From positions 1 through 43,230 of the forward strand of contig JADDQE010000125.1 of assembly GCA_016781525.1 (NCBI GenBank): 43,230 nucleotides of DNA, read 5' to 3'. How positions within the stretch are numbered: position 1 is the first letter of the stretch; each line of letters begins with the position of its first letter. The position numbers and the translations under genes are program-made. Positions 24,235 through 32,832 of this stretch are shown here, in pieces. Origin of the DNA: a bacterium. Its GTDB lineage: Bacteria > Chloroflexota > Chloroflexia > Chloroflexales > Kallotenuaceae. The notes under the pieces were generated by a model. That model was not told the origin of the DNA. It saw nothing but the letters and a program-made list of their open reading frames with translations, and did not search any database.

Positions 24235-25242
24235 ATGACTCGGAACATTTTGATCGCTACGCTCTTCTCGCTGGCGACGGCGGTCTTGCTCGGCATCATC
24301 TTTGTGAACGAAAGCGGGCGCCTGCCAGAGTCAGATGCGGCAATTGTTGCGGAGCGCATCGAGCGTGGGGCGCGGGATTATGAAGGGGCGTGTGCGACCT
24401 GCCACGGCCTCGCCGGCCAGGGCGGGGTGGCGTTCGGCGCTCCCCGGCTGAACAACATCGTGTACCGCTATACGACCCCCGGGTCCGACGGTGTAGCGCC
24501 TTTCGATCAGCCCAACGGCATCAAGGATAAGTACGGCACGATCCGGAACTACATCGAGGCGACGCTTTACTCGGGCGTCCGCGGCTCGCCGATGCCGGCG
24601 TTTGGAGCGCAGGGAATTCTCCGGCAGGATCAGATCGAGAACATTACAAGCTATGTTCTCTCCTGGCGCACCAACCAGGACCAGGACAATTTGCCTCAGG
24701 CTGCCGTTCAGGCGGCAAACCTCGAGGCGACGCGCCTGGCGCCCACGCCCGACCCGAATGCCAATCCGGTCAGCCAGGGCCAGCTCGTCTTTACAAACAA
24801 GGGCTGCAATGGCTGCCATACCATGAACGACCAGAAGTCGCCGGCGCAAGCGCCTGGCCTTGGCGGTCTCTTCCAGCCGGGCGGCACCAGGGCGTATGGC
24901 GAGCAGCTGCCTAACGGCAGGCCGGTCAACGACGAGAACGTTAAGGATTGGATTCTCAAGGGTACCATTCCGTACCAGAACGAGCACATCGAGCCGATCG
25001 ACGGCGAGCAGTACGGCGTGATGCCTGGCATCCAAATCACCGACGAAGAGTACGAGGCGCTATCGGTTTGGCTCAAGGCGCACAACCAGGACGGCTCGCT
25101 GACCGAGGAAGCGCAGCAGATAATGAACCAGACGCAGGAAGGCGCGCCGGCAGTTGGGCAGACGCCGGTGCCTACGGGTGTACCAAACCAGCCGGGCGCA
25201 CCCAACTCACCCGCCGGGCCGGGCTCGACCGCAACGCCGTAA
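24235..25242 (+). CDS. Membrane-anchored di-haem cytochrome c
   Basis: Two CxxCH haem c sites are present: C53ATC56H57 and C191NGC194H195, in two cytochrome c domains (about 45-145 and 180-280). Likely axial methionines are Met120 (GSPMPAFG) and Met263 (YGVMPG). An N-terminal helix (residues 4-23) anchors the protein in the membrane. The tail after 280 is Pro/Gly/Thr-rich and disordered. AAGGGA precedes the ATG. As the third gene of the bc operon it probably takes electrons from the Rieske protein and passes them on. This is inferred from position and is the usual arrangement when a bc complex has its own di-haem cytochrome. Confidence 0.92.
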   Translation: MTRNILIATLFSLATAVLLGIIFVNESGRLPESDAAIVAERIERGARDYEGACATCHGLAGQGGVAFGAPRLNNIVYRYTTPGSDGVAPFDQPNGIKDKYGTIRNYIEATLYSGVRGSPMPAFGAQGILRQDQIENITSYVLSWRTNQDQDNLPQAAVQAANLEATRLAPTPDPNANPVSQGQLVFTNKGCNGCHTMNDQKSPAQAPGLGGLFQPGGTRAYGEQLPNGRPVNDENVKDWILKGTIPYQNEHIEPIDGEQYGVMPGIQITDEEYEALSVWLKAHNQDGSLTEEAQQIMNQTQEGAPAVGQTPVPTGVPNQPGAPNSPAGPGSTATP

Positions 25243-25253
25243 CGTAGCAGAAT

Positions 25254-25286
25254 GGAGCCAGCCGCCGATTAGGTTGTGCTGGCTCC
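25254..25286 (+). terminator. Intergenic hairpin after cytochrome c
   Basis: GGAGCCAGC (25254-25262) and its perfect complement (25278-25286) flank a 15-nt loop. No U-tract follows, so it may stabilise mRNA or reduce read-through into the membrane-protein gene. Confidence 0.45.
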
Positions 25287-25306
25287 CCACGATGTAGGCA
25301 GGAGCT

Positions 25307-25729
25307 ATGCTCGCACGAATTTCTTCATTTCGAATTGCCGACCGCCGTAGCGTACTGCTATTCACTGTCGTAGGGCTGGCGGTTATGGGCTTCAGTATCG
25401 TTTGGGCCTTATTTCTCGCTAACATAACGATCCCGGTCATCGGGCAGAAGCTGTTTCTGCTGCTAGTGGTCCTGGCTGCCGCGGCCTTGGCGGCGTTCAT
25501 CCCTCGCATCACCTGGGGCCGCAACGAGGACCGACCGTTGGCACGCCTGATGGTCCGGCTGGGCATGGCGATGCAGATCTTTGGCTTGGTCATCACGCCG
25601 ATCGGAGTGTGGTACGAGGCAAATCCGGTAATCTCGGTGCCAGTCGGCTTCGCCTCGTTTCTGGTCGTCTTCTTCGGCGTCTTTATCGCAGGCTTTGGCG
25701 GAAACATGATTGCGCCGCCGCGCGCCTAA
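25307..25729 (+). CDS. Small four-helix membrane protein of the bc operon
   Basis: This 140-residue product has about four hydrophobic segments (residues 16-36, 46-66, 85-103 and 109-130) and little soluble sequence. I do not recognise a family. AGGAG is placed before the ATG at 25307. It is 64 bp after the cytochrome c gene on the same strand and before a strong terminator, so it is probably the last gene of the bc operon and may be a subunit or assembly factor; that is inference. Confidence 0.65.
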   Translation: MLARISSFRIADRRSVLLFTVVGLAVMGFSIVWALFLANITIPVIGQKLFLLLVVLAAAALAAFIPRITWGRNEDRPLARLMVRLGMAMQIFGLVITPIGVWYEANPVISVPVGFASFLVVFFGVFIAGFGGNMIAPPRA

Positions 25730-25750
25730 GCTTCGCCACTGTGCCGTATC

Positions 25751-25786
25751 CGGGCCTCCTTTTCCACTCATGGAAGAGGAGGCCCG
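25751..25786 (+). terminator. Terminator of the bc operon
   Basis: A 16-bp stem (25751-25766 with 25771-25786) with a 4-nt CTCA loop and a single G:T pair begins 21 bp after the stop codon. It is the strongest hairpin of its region although no long U-tract follows. Confidence 0.65.
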
Positions 25787-25844
25787 TGCTATGCGCTGCC
25801 TGCCGTCACAACCTTTGGTATTCCCCAATTCCGCCTGCCCGGGT

Positions 25845-25874
25845 TTCAACCAGCGGGCGTTTACGTAGTAGAAT
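25845..25874 (+). promoter_or_regulatory. Promoter of the foldase lipoprotein gene
   Basis: TTCAAC (25845-25850) and TAGAAT (25869-25874) are 18 bp apart. The transcript start would be near 25881, which leaves about 33 nt to the TTG start at 25914 but places the ATG at 25884 almost on the transcript start. Confidence 0.45.
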
Positions 25875-25913
25875 ACGGCTGACATGACTACGACCAATTC
25901 AGAGGAGGTTCTT

Positions 25914-27071
25914 TTGGCTCGACGATATCTATGGTATAGCTTGGCGTTAGCACTGCTACTCGCAGGCTGTACCAGTACCCAGGGCGGGATTCCCGCACTC
26001 AACCCGACAGCGGGGCCCGAAAACGCCGTCGCACAGATTACCTATCGTGACGGCACGACGGATTTCATTACCCAGCAGACACTTGAGCAGTTCCAGCGTC
26101 TTTTCGGAGGGCCGGAGCAGCCCGCACCCGCCGGGCCCGTATTAGAGGAGCTGCTAACGCGCCAGCTTTTGCTGCGTCAAGCCCGCAGTCTAGATATCGT
26201 CGCCGAGCCTCGAGAGGTCGAGCGCTTTGTCGAGAACGTGCTGAATAATCCGCAGGTGTGTGGGAGTCAGGTGCAGCAGGAGCCGCCAGGTCCGGGTGAG
26301 GATACACGTGCGTACTTCGACGCCTGCGCCCAGGCGTTTGGCTTTGCCGACGGCATTGCCTTCCGTAACTTTCTCGCCGAGCAGCTCACCATCAATGCCG
26401 TCTTAGAGCGCGTAGCAGATAAGGATCAGATCAAAGCGGCGCATATTCTCTGGACCAAGAAGGAGAGCCAAGAGGAGGCTGATGCCGATTACCTCGAAGC
26501 GCTCGATACCTACGAGCGACTTTGTGGCACGCATGGACCTGTAACACAGCCGGAGCCATTGCGCTGCGAAAAGGCAGACCAATTTACTGATCTGGCCAAG
26601 CAGTTGTCGCAGGAGCCGGGCGCCAATGAGAGCGGTGGCGAGCTGCCGCCCTTCAACCGGGAAGGTCTGACCGACCAAGGGCAGCCCTTCGACACGACCT
26701 TTGTCAGTGAAACGTGGGCGCTCGAGGATACGTTCCGGGACCAGGGCGTGGCGATCAGCCGACCCTTTGAAACTCAATTCGGCTGGCATATCGTCAACGT
26801 GCAAGACCTTGTCGCGTCTGAACAGGCCCGCCAGCAGTACCGTGAAGCTGTGCTACAGCGTGCGAGGGAGGCTTCAATCGCCGATCTGCAGCAGCCCAAT
26901 CAAGGTTCAGTGCCCTTGATTGGAGTCGTCGAGATCCTGCAGCCGTTGCCTTCGCCGCCGGCCGTCCCAACGATCGAGCCGATCGCGCCGGAGGACGTGG
27001 CAACCCCCGAGGTGACAAGCGTCGTTCCGGCTGAAGGAACTGCTGAGCCCGAGGCGACGACCACCCCCTAG
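25914..27071 (+). CDS. Parvulin-type peptidyl-prolyl isomerase lipoprotein (PrsA-like foldase)
   Basis: PrsA-type lipoproteins help exported proteins fold outside the membrane. The 385-residue product begins ARRYLWYSLALALLLAGC: a lipoprotein signal with lipobox LAGC and acylated Cys19. A SurA/PrsA-like N-domain and then the parvulin (rotamase) domain follow, recognised from AAHILWTKK, 'FTDLAKQLSQEPGANESGGE' and FGWHIVNV. An insertion with Cys residues ('RLCGTHGPVTQPEPLRCEK') interrupts the rotamase domain. The tail is Pro/Thr/Glu-rich. I chose the TTG at 25914 because AGAGGAGG lies 5 bp upstream and the signal peptide then has normal length; ATG 25884 would add ten residues and sits too close to the promoter. 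Confidence 0.78.
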   Translation: MARRYLWYSLALALLLAGCTSTQGGIPALNPTAGPENAVAQITYRDGTTDFITQQTLEQFQRLFGGPEQPAPAGPVLEELLTRQLLLRQARSLDIVAEPREVERFVENVLNNPQVCGSQVQQEPPGPGEDTRAYFDACAQAFGFADGIAFRNFLAEQLTINAVLERVADKDQIKAAHILWTKKESQEEADADYLEALDTYERLCGTHGPVTQPEPLRCEKADQFTDLAKQLSQEPGANESGGELPPFNREGLTDQGQPFDTTFVSETWALEDTFRDQGVAISRPFETQFGWHIVNVQDLVASEQARQQYREAVLQRAREASIADLQQPNQGSVPLIGVVEILQPLPSPPAVPTIEPIAPEDVATPEVTSVVPAEGTAEPEATTTP

Positions 27072-27208
27072 GCTCGCGATGGATATGCGTCGTAGGGACA
27101 TTTGCGCTCCGAGCGGTGTCCCTGCGGCGTTTTGTTTGGCAGCGATGCTGTCGTCTCGCTCAATCTGCGGGCTGGCTCGGTGCCCGCTCGAGTTTCAGGA
27201 GGATGATT

Positions 27209-28768
27209 ATGCAGCGACTACGACCCTTTGTGCTCTGTGTTATCGATGGGTGGGGCGTAAGTGACCGGATCGAGGGAAATGCTGTAAAGCTGGCCAACGC
27301 GCCGAAAATGGCGAGCTGGGCCGCGACCTATCCATACGCCACGGTTGATGCATCGGAGCTTGCAGTCGGTCTTCCGGAAGGCCAGATGGGTAACAGCGAG
27401 GTTGGCCATCTCAACATCGGCGCCGGCTTTGTGGTCTATCAGGACTCGACCCGCATCTCGGAGTCGATCCGCGACCAGTCCTTGTTCACGAATCCAACAT
27501 TGCTTGCAGCCTGTGAGCACGCTAAGCGCAACGATTCTCAGCTGCATTTCATGGGCTTGCTTGGGCCGGGTGGTGTCCATGCCTATAGCGAGCACCTATA
27601 TGCGCTGCTGCACTGGGCGAAGCAGCAGAATGTTGCGCGAGTCTTTGTGCATACCTTTCTTGACGGCCGCGACACGCCGCCGCAAAGCGCGATCCCGTTT
27701 ATGCAGGAGCTGCAGGCGGTGATGGCGGAGCTGCAGGTCGGTCGAGTGGCGACGGTGTCGGGGCGATACTATGCGATGGACCGCGATAAGCGCTGGGATC
27801 GAACTGCCAAAGCGTATCGTGCGCTCGTGTTTGCGGAAGGCGAGACGGCACCCGATCCTGTAACGGCAATCGAGCAATCGTACGCCAAGAATGTTACTGA
27901 CGAGTTCGTGCTGCCGACGATTATCACAGAGGGTGACCAGCCTATCGCCCAAGTGCGCGACGGCGATGCGGTTATCTTCTTTAACTTCCGCACCGACCGG
28001 CCGCGCCAGCTGACCAAGGCCTTTACTGTCCCCGATTTTGATGGCTTCGATCGCGGGCGGCAGCTCCAAAATCTTTTTTTTGTAACGCTGACTGAGTACG
28101 AGGCCGGGCTACCGGTGGAAGTTGCCTTCCCGCCGCAGGATGTCGAGGAGCCGCTGGCGAAGGTGATTAGTGACGCAGGCTTGACCCAGTTCCATACCGC
28201 CGAGACCGAGAAGTATGCGCATGTGACCTTTTTCATCAACGGTGGGCGAGAAGCACCGTTTCCCGGTGAAGAACGAAAGCTGGTCCCTTCGCCGAAGGTT
28301 GCGACGTACGATCTCCAGCCCGAGATGAGTGCGCCCGGTGTGACGGATGTGGTCGTGGAAACGATCAAGGCTAACGCCTACGACGTGATCATGATGAATT
28401 TCGCCAATCCCGATATGGTCGGGCATACGGGCGTGCTACCGGCGGCGATTACAGCGGTTCAGGTGGTCGACGAATGCCTTGGTCGTATCGCCGATGCTGT
28501 GCGAGAGCAGGGTGGAGCGCTGCTGATAACCTGCGACCACGGCAACGTCGAGCAGATGATCGACCCCGGGACGGGCGCGCCCCACACGGCACACACGACC
28601 AATCCGGTCCCATGCCTGATTATTCTTCCCGACGATTCGCCACTGCGACAGGCGACGCTCCAAACCGGCGGCAAGCTAGCCGACATTGCGCCTACCGTAC
28701 TCGATATCTTGGGGCTTGAGCAGCCGGCGGCAATGACCGGACACTCGCTCCTCGTGCGGACAACGTAG
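27209..28768 (+). CDS. gpmI: 2,3-bisphosphoglycerate-independent phosphoglycerate mutase
   Basis: This manganese enzyme converts 3-phosphoglycerate to 2-phosphoglycerate in glycolysis and gluconeogenesis. The 519-residue product has the normal length. Metal-binding Asp13 is in VIDGWG, the phosphorylated Ser63 is in GNSEVGH, and 'FVHTFLDGRDTPP', 'GRYYAMDRD' and 'ITCDHGNVEQM' are the other conserved blocks, the last two carrying active-site and metal residues. ATG 27209 follows AGGAGG by 6 bp; a start at 27116 would add 31 unlikely residues. Enolase, the next enzyme of the pathway, is encoded at 39862. Confidence 0.97.
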   Translation: MQRLRPFVLCVIDGWGVSDRIEGNAVKLANAPKMASWAATYPYATVDASELAVGLPEGQMGNSEVGHLNIGAGFVVYQDSTRISESIRDQSLFTNPTLLAACEHAKRNDSQLHFMGLLGPGGVHAYSEHLYALLHWAKQQNVARVFVHTFLDGRDTPPQSAIPFMQELQAVMAELQVGRVATVSGRYYAMDRDKRWDRTAKAYRALVFAEGETAPDPVTAIEQSYAKNVTDEFVLPTIITEGDQPIAQVRDGDAVIFFNFRTDRPRQLTKAFTVPDFDGFDRGRQLQNLFFVTLTEYEAGLPVEVAFPPQDVEEPLAKVISDAGLTQFHTAETEKYAHVTFFINGGREAPFPGEERKLVPSPKVATYDLQPEMSAPGVTDVVVETIKANAYDVIMMNFANPDMVGHTGVLPAAITAVQVVDECLGRIADAVREQGGALLITCDHGNVEQMIDPGTGAPHTAHTTNPVPCLIILPDDSPLRQATLQTGGKLADIAPTVLDILGLEQPAAMTGHSLLVRTT

Positions 28769-28816
28769 GGTCACGCCGCCATGATGCTTAAGCCGTAATG
28801 TTGGCTGACGAGGAAC

Positions 28817-28856
28817 GCGAAGGGGCGCCTGCTTCTGGAAGGCGGCGTCCCTTCGC
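28817..28856. terminator. Bidirectional terminator between gpmI and the binding-protein gene
   Basis: GCGAAGGG (28817-28824) pairs with CCCTTCGC (28849-28856), extended inward by CGCC/GGCG. The genes converge here and the stem touches the stop codon of the minus-strand gene. Confidence 0.6.
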
Positions 28857-30064
28857 TAATGGGGGATCTCGAGCATCTCGCTAATCGGTATCCACTGACC
28901 CGCTTGGACCTGGTACAGCCTAAGCGCGGTCGCTCCCTGATGATCGTTTGGACCGAAGGAGATCGGGGCGGTAATACCCCCTGTGTCGAAGTTCTGGAAG
29001 CTTTCTAATCCAGCTTTGATTGAGTCACCGGTTATCGCACCACTGCTCGCGGCCCGCCTGATGCCCTCGACGAGTATTGCGGCGGTCGCCCACCCTTGGC
29101 TGTAGACCAAGCCTTTGTCCTTGTCGGCGAGCGTGCCGAGATTCTTGCGATTGAGATAGGCGTTGATGGTTTTGACGGCAGCAAGGTCGGCACTTGGCGG
29201 CACAAATGGCATCACGCCGATCACTCCTTCGGCGGCCTCGTCGGCGGCATTGATTAAGATTTCGTTCGCCGCAAAATTCAACAAAACAAATTGTGCGTCC
29301 ATGCCGACAACCGCCGCGTCCTTCAGGGCCAGCGCGGACGGACCCGGCGTATTTTGGATGATTACATAGTCGGGATCGAAGCTGTGCAGCTGCTTGATTT
29401 GGACTACCAGATCGATCGCTCCGCGAGGCATCGCGACCTTTTTGACGGCAAGGCCTTCTGCTGCTGCTATCTCGTCGAATGCCGCCTCGGGTGCTCTGCC
29501 GAAGGGGCTGTCGTTGTACAAAAAGGCAACTTTGATTCCGGATGCGTCGCTGTGCTGCTGCAAAATATAGCGTAGCGCGACCCGCATTTGATCCGAATAG
29601 GTCGCGCCGATAACGAAGTTGTACGGGGCCACGAAGGGATCGGCGAGCGTTTCGGAGAGCGAGGCGGAAACAAACGGCAGCTTATCGCTGGTGATTTTGG
29701 TCTTGAGCGCTTCGCTGTCAGCGGTACCCCAACCAATAATCGCCACAACGCCCTCGCGTGCAACAAACTCTGCGTAAAGCCGCTCCGCGTTTTCAACTTT
29801 ATAGGCGTAGTCGGCAGAGATGAGGTCAATCTGTTGTCCGCGAATACCACCGCGTTCGTTCGTGTAGTCGACATAGGCCTTGACGCCCGCCGCGTAAGGT
29901 CTACCGACGTCGGAGGTCGCCCCTGAAAGATCAAAGATAGCTCCGACCTTGATCGCCGGCCCTGCGGCGCGAACGCTTGTGTGACGCGCAGCGGGCCCAC
30001 CTTGACACGCGGCTAATACTCCAGAGAGGAGTACCGCCACCATGAGTGCTGCTACCCGCTCCAT
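28856..30064 (-). CDS. Branched-chain amino-acid-type ABC substrate-binding lipoprotein
   Basis: This belongs to the periplasmic-binding-protein type I (LivJ/receptor family) group, which presents small solutes to ABC importers. The 402-residue product has a lipoprotein signal (MERVAALMVAVLLSGVLAAC, lipobox LAAC, Cys20). The mature part starts 'IKVGAIFDLSGATSDVGRPY', with 'AYVDYTNERGGIRG' and 'IIGWGTADSEALK' matching the LivJ-type fold. The ligand cannot be read from sequence. ATG 30064 follows GGAGG by 6 bp; a TTG at 30082 gives a worse signal. No permease or ATPase gene lies next to it, so its transporter is elsewhere. Confidence 0.88.
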   Translation of the reverse strand: MERVAALMVAVLLSGVLAACQGGPAARHTSVRAAGPAIKVGAIFDLSGATSDVGRPYAAGVKAYVDYTNERGGIRGQQIDLISADYAYKVENAERLYAEFVAREGVVAIIGWGTADSEALKTKITSDKLPFVSASLSETLADPFVAPYNFVIGATYSDQMRVALRYILQQHSDASGIKVAFLYNDSPFGRAPEAAFDEIAAAEGLAVKKVAMPRGAIDLVVQIKQLHSFDPDYVIIQNTPGPSALALKDAAVVGMDAQFVLLNFAANEILINAADEAAEGVIGVMPFVPPSADLAAVKTINAYLNRKNLGTLADKDKGLVYSQGWATAAILVEGIRRAASSGAITGDSIKAGLESFQNFDTGGITAPISFGPNDHQGATALRLYQVQAGQWIPISEMLEIPH

Positions 30065-30167
30065 CAGAACCTCCAGGGACAATGGCTGATAATGAAGAAC
30101 AGAAGATACTCAGTCAGTTGTTGCTGGCAAGTTTATGGTGCGGAGGCTCTTAAGCTGCCACGATTTC

Positions 30168-30196
30168 AGGATACGTGTAAAGCAGGCCATTGTCAA
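30168..30196 (-). promoter_or_regulatory. Promoter of the binding-protein gene
   Basis: On the minus strand, a perfect TTGACA (30191-30196) and TATCCT (30168-30173) are separated by 17 bp. The leader is about 95 nt long. Confidence 0.6.
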
Positions 30197-30276
30197 TAAA
30201 CGGCAAAAATGGACGTGAAGCGCTGCAACAGCGTGGACTGCATTCTATGTTTTGCGTAGCTCCGCAGCAGCACCGA

Positions 30277-31341
30277 CTATTCTGGCACGCGCTCGTGCTC
30301 GATTGGTTCGATGGGCGGCGCGGGTGGTTGAACGAAGGCCCCACCCCAAGGGAGCTTCCGTAAATAATGATACGCTTCTTTGTGGCGTTTAAGCGCGCGG
30401 TAGGTTGTAATGCCGGCACGCGTTGAGGTTTTTGCCTCGGCGTAGGCTTTATTGCTTGTGACTTCGCGAATGATGCGTCCCCAGATTTGTTCTGGTGGCG
30501 CGAAGCGCGCCATGGCCGCATACGAAAATTTGCTGTCTTCCCACTGCGAAGGTGCTCCGCGTGCTTGACGTTGGAATGGAGGGCGGATCAGGCGCTGCGG
30601 AAAATGGCACCAATCGTTCACCAGCGGGCAGGGTTGATCATGGGCGCAGGGCGCGATTGTGTGTGCCTGATGGGTCAGCAGTTGGTCGCGAGCCGCTCGC
30701 ACCACGGGAAATGCCGCCGACGTACCCGGCTCGATGATCAATAATAGCCCGGCCGTGCGCTGCCAGGCATCCGCGACGACCGCGCCGCGCAGGTCGGGAG
30801 CGAGCTCGTTCAAAACATGGCCGAGCACGACGAGATCATAACGCTGCCCACTCGCTGACGGAGCGCGTAGAAGGTCAATGCGTTCCCACTGTGTCGTTTT
30901 CAAGGCTACATGGGTGCTGCCGCGTGTCAGCTCGCGCCCAAGGGTGATAAAGGCTGGCTCACGCTCCCAGGCGGTCAAGGAGCGGAGCGTCGGCCACTGC
31001 TCGACGGCAGCCCACAGGGCCGTGCCCGGTCCGCTGCCGATGTCGAGCATGGTTGCCGGTTGCCACTCCGGGATGCGGGCCGCGCTTGCCGCCAGAGCTC
31101 CGCGCAGCTGGGCATAGGTAGCGGGCATGATCAGCGCCGCATAGCCCAGTGCCTGGTCGCGTCCTGTAGCCAAAGGTGGCTCGTCGCCGGCGCGCGGCGC
31201 TCGATAACGCTGGCTGAGGGCTTGTGCTTCGCGCTGCCATTGCTGGCGCGGCGCTGCTGCCAGCGCTCGCTCGATAGCGGCGGCCAGATCGTCAGGCAGT
31301 GTTACTTGGCGTGGCGGAAGCGTGGATGCAGCGTCTGACAT
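30277..31341 (-). CDS. Rsm22-family (METTL17-like) methyltransferase
   Basis: Rsm22/METTL17 proteins are SAM-binding-fold factors of small-subunit ribosome assembly. The 354-residue product has the SAM motif LDIGSGPGT (99-107), 'VVLGHVLNEL' and 'LLIIEPGT', then the family block CAHDQPCPL...WCHF giving Cys232, Cys238 and Cys245, and 'WEDSKFSY' downstream. These cysteines bind an iron-sulfur cluster in characterised relatives. The fourth cysteine, expected in the C-terminal strand near 'KTSTRAGITTYRALKRHKEAY', seems to be missing. It follows the MFS transporter by 6 bp, so the two are co-transcribed. Function in bacteria is not established. Confidence 0.85.
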   Translation of the reverse strand: MSDAASTLPPRQVTLPDDLAAAIERALAAAPRQQWQREAQALSQRYRAPRAGDEPPLATGRDQALGYAALIMPATYAQLRGALAASAARIPEWQPATMLDIGSGPGTALWAAVEQWPTLRSLTAWEREPAFITLGRELTRGSTHVALKTTQWERIDLLRAPSASGQRYDLVVLGHVLNELAPDLRGAVVADAWQRTAGLLLIIEPGTSAAFPVVRAARDQLLTHQAHTIAPCAHDQPCPLVNDWCHFPQRLIRPPFQRQARGAPSQWEDSKFSYAAMARFAPPEQIWGRIIREVTSNKAYAEAKTSTRAGITTYRALKRHKEAYHYLRKLPWGGAFVQPPAPPIEPIEHERVPE

Positions 31342-31347
31342 AACTCT

Positions 31348-32589
31348 CTATCCTTCATACGCCAGCTCAGGCTCTAGCGGCCCACGGAGCATTGCCCGTA
31401 GGTAGAGCACCAGGGCTGGAACCAGGACAAGACTGGCCGCGACCATTGCGGTGCGGGTAGAGGCTGCGGTGGCGATCAGTCCAAAGAGTGGGCCGCCGGC
31501 AATCTGTCCGATCGCGTCGATTTGACCGTGCATTGAAAGCACAGTTGCACGTACATTTGGGTCGAGGCTCTGGTTAATCCAGGCCGTGAAGATCGGGCCA
31601 TCGGTCCGGCGCAGCAAATAGGCCGACCAGTAGGCGGCCAGGGCCATGCCAAAGTTAGCGGCCAAGCCAAAGGTGAACACGCTTACCATCAGCAGGGTAT
31701 TGATGACGAAGAGCGCCCGAACCGCGCCCAGATGGCTATTTGTATCGATGCGGCGGCGCACGACTTCTGCGACACCCAACGTCAACAGCAGCGCCCCCGC
31801 GTTGATAATGCCAAACCACACGACGGGCTCAAGACGGCCGAGATCGGGAAATTGGAAGTTGGCAAGGAAATGCACTTCCCAGAGCCGGTCGAAGGTTTCG
31901 CTGGCCATCCCGAAGAAGAAGGCGATGCTGAAAATGGTCAGCAGAACTGGCCGTCGGCGCACGAGCTGCAAGCCACCGCGGAACGTTTCGCGCGCAAGAT
32001 AGAGTGGGTTCCGCGGCTCGTGACGGGTTGGCCGAAAACCACGCTCGGGCATCACCACCACTAACAAGCCAGCCAGCGCGATCAGTAGCAGGCCAGCGCC
32101 CATGATTGGGAGGTTGAGGCGAATACTCGCGAGCGCGACGCTCACCCCGATCCCGATCAGCGCTCCAAGCTGGCTGGCCTGAGCGCCGCGAATGTAGACC
32201 GGCCCAAGATTATGCTCGCCAAGCTCATCCGCAATCCACGCTTCGCTTGCGCCGCTGGTGAAGGTAAATCCGACACCCCAGATCAGCTGCGATGCCAACA
32301 CTGCCTCAAAACGTGGGATCGACCCTTCGAGCAGAAAACCAACGCCAATCAGAAAAACGCCAATGATGATTGATAGCCGCCGACTATACACATCAGCAAT
32401 AATTCCCGTCGGAACCTCGCTGAAGAGAATCACCACCATGAGCGTGGTGCCGACGAACACAAGCTGGAACGGGTTAAGCCCTACGACTGTCACGTAGTAC
32501 ACCGCGGCCACAGTGAAAATCATCGACCGGGCCAGCGCTGACAGACCATTTAACAGGAGGTAGACGCCATAGGCACTGGGTTTGTTCAC
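31348..32589 (-). CDS. Major facilitator superfamily transporter
   Basis: The 413-residue protein has about twelve hydrophobic segments and MFS motifs: 'SEVPTGIIADVYSRRLSIII' fits the loop 2-3 motif with conserved Gly and Arg residues, and the N- and C-halves are joined by a soluble loop ('RGFRPTRHEPRNPLYLARET'). The substrate is not known; such small MFS proteins are often drug or metabolite efflux pumps. I chose the GTG at 32589 because AGGAGC lies 6 bp upstream; a start at 32685 would add 32 residues of charged, unlikely sequence. It is the first gene of a two-gene unit with the Rsm22-like gene. Confidence 0.85.
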   Translation of the reverse strand: MNKPSAYGVYLLLNGLSALARSMIFTVAAVYYVTVVGLNPFQLVFVGTTLMVVILFSEVPTGIIADVYSRRLSIIIGVFLIGVGFLLEGSIPRFEAVLASQLIWGVGFTFTSGASEAWIADELGEHNLGPVYIRGAQASQLGALIGIGVSVALASIRLNLPIMGAGLLLIALAGLLVVVMPERGFRPTRHEPRNPLYLARETFRGGLQLVRRRPVLLTIFSIAFFFGMASETFDRLWEVHFLANFQFPDLGRLEPVVWFGIINAGALLLTLGVAEVVRRRIDTNSHLGAVRALFVINTLLMVSVFTFGLAANFGMALAAYWSAYLLRRTDGPIFTAWINQSLDPNVRATVLSMHGQIDAIGQIAGGPLFGLIATAASTRTAMVAASLVLVPALVLYLRAMLRGPLEPELAYEG

Positions 32590-32832
32590 GAAAGCTCCTG
32601 CGAATGAATGGATTGCGCGCCGAAGTATGCCATAGCTCGGCTGATTTTGCTTCCGTCTTAGGATGTAATCCTGGAGGCCGCACACACGGCACTTCCAATG
32701 GGTGACTGGTATGAATCTTGCCCGCGGAAACGGATTTAACCCTCACCGCGATCGACAGGGAGAGCGAACGAGCGTGAGGCTGTGCTGAGCCAGTCGCACG
32801 TCGTCGACCTGGAACAGCCGAGGGAAGTACGT
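32590..32832. other. Divergent intergenic region, MFS versus SagB-type gene
   Basis: These 243 bp separate two divergent genes. TGGTATGAAT at 32707-32716 is an extended -10 match for the plus-strand gene but has no -35 partner. No gene is seen. Confidence 0.4.
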
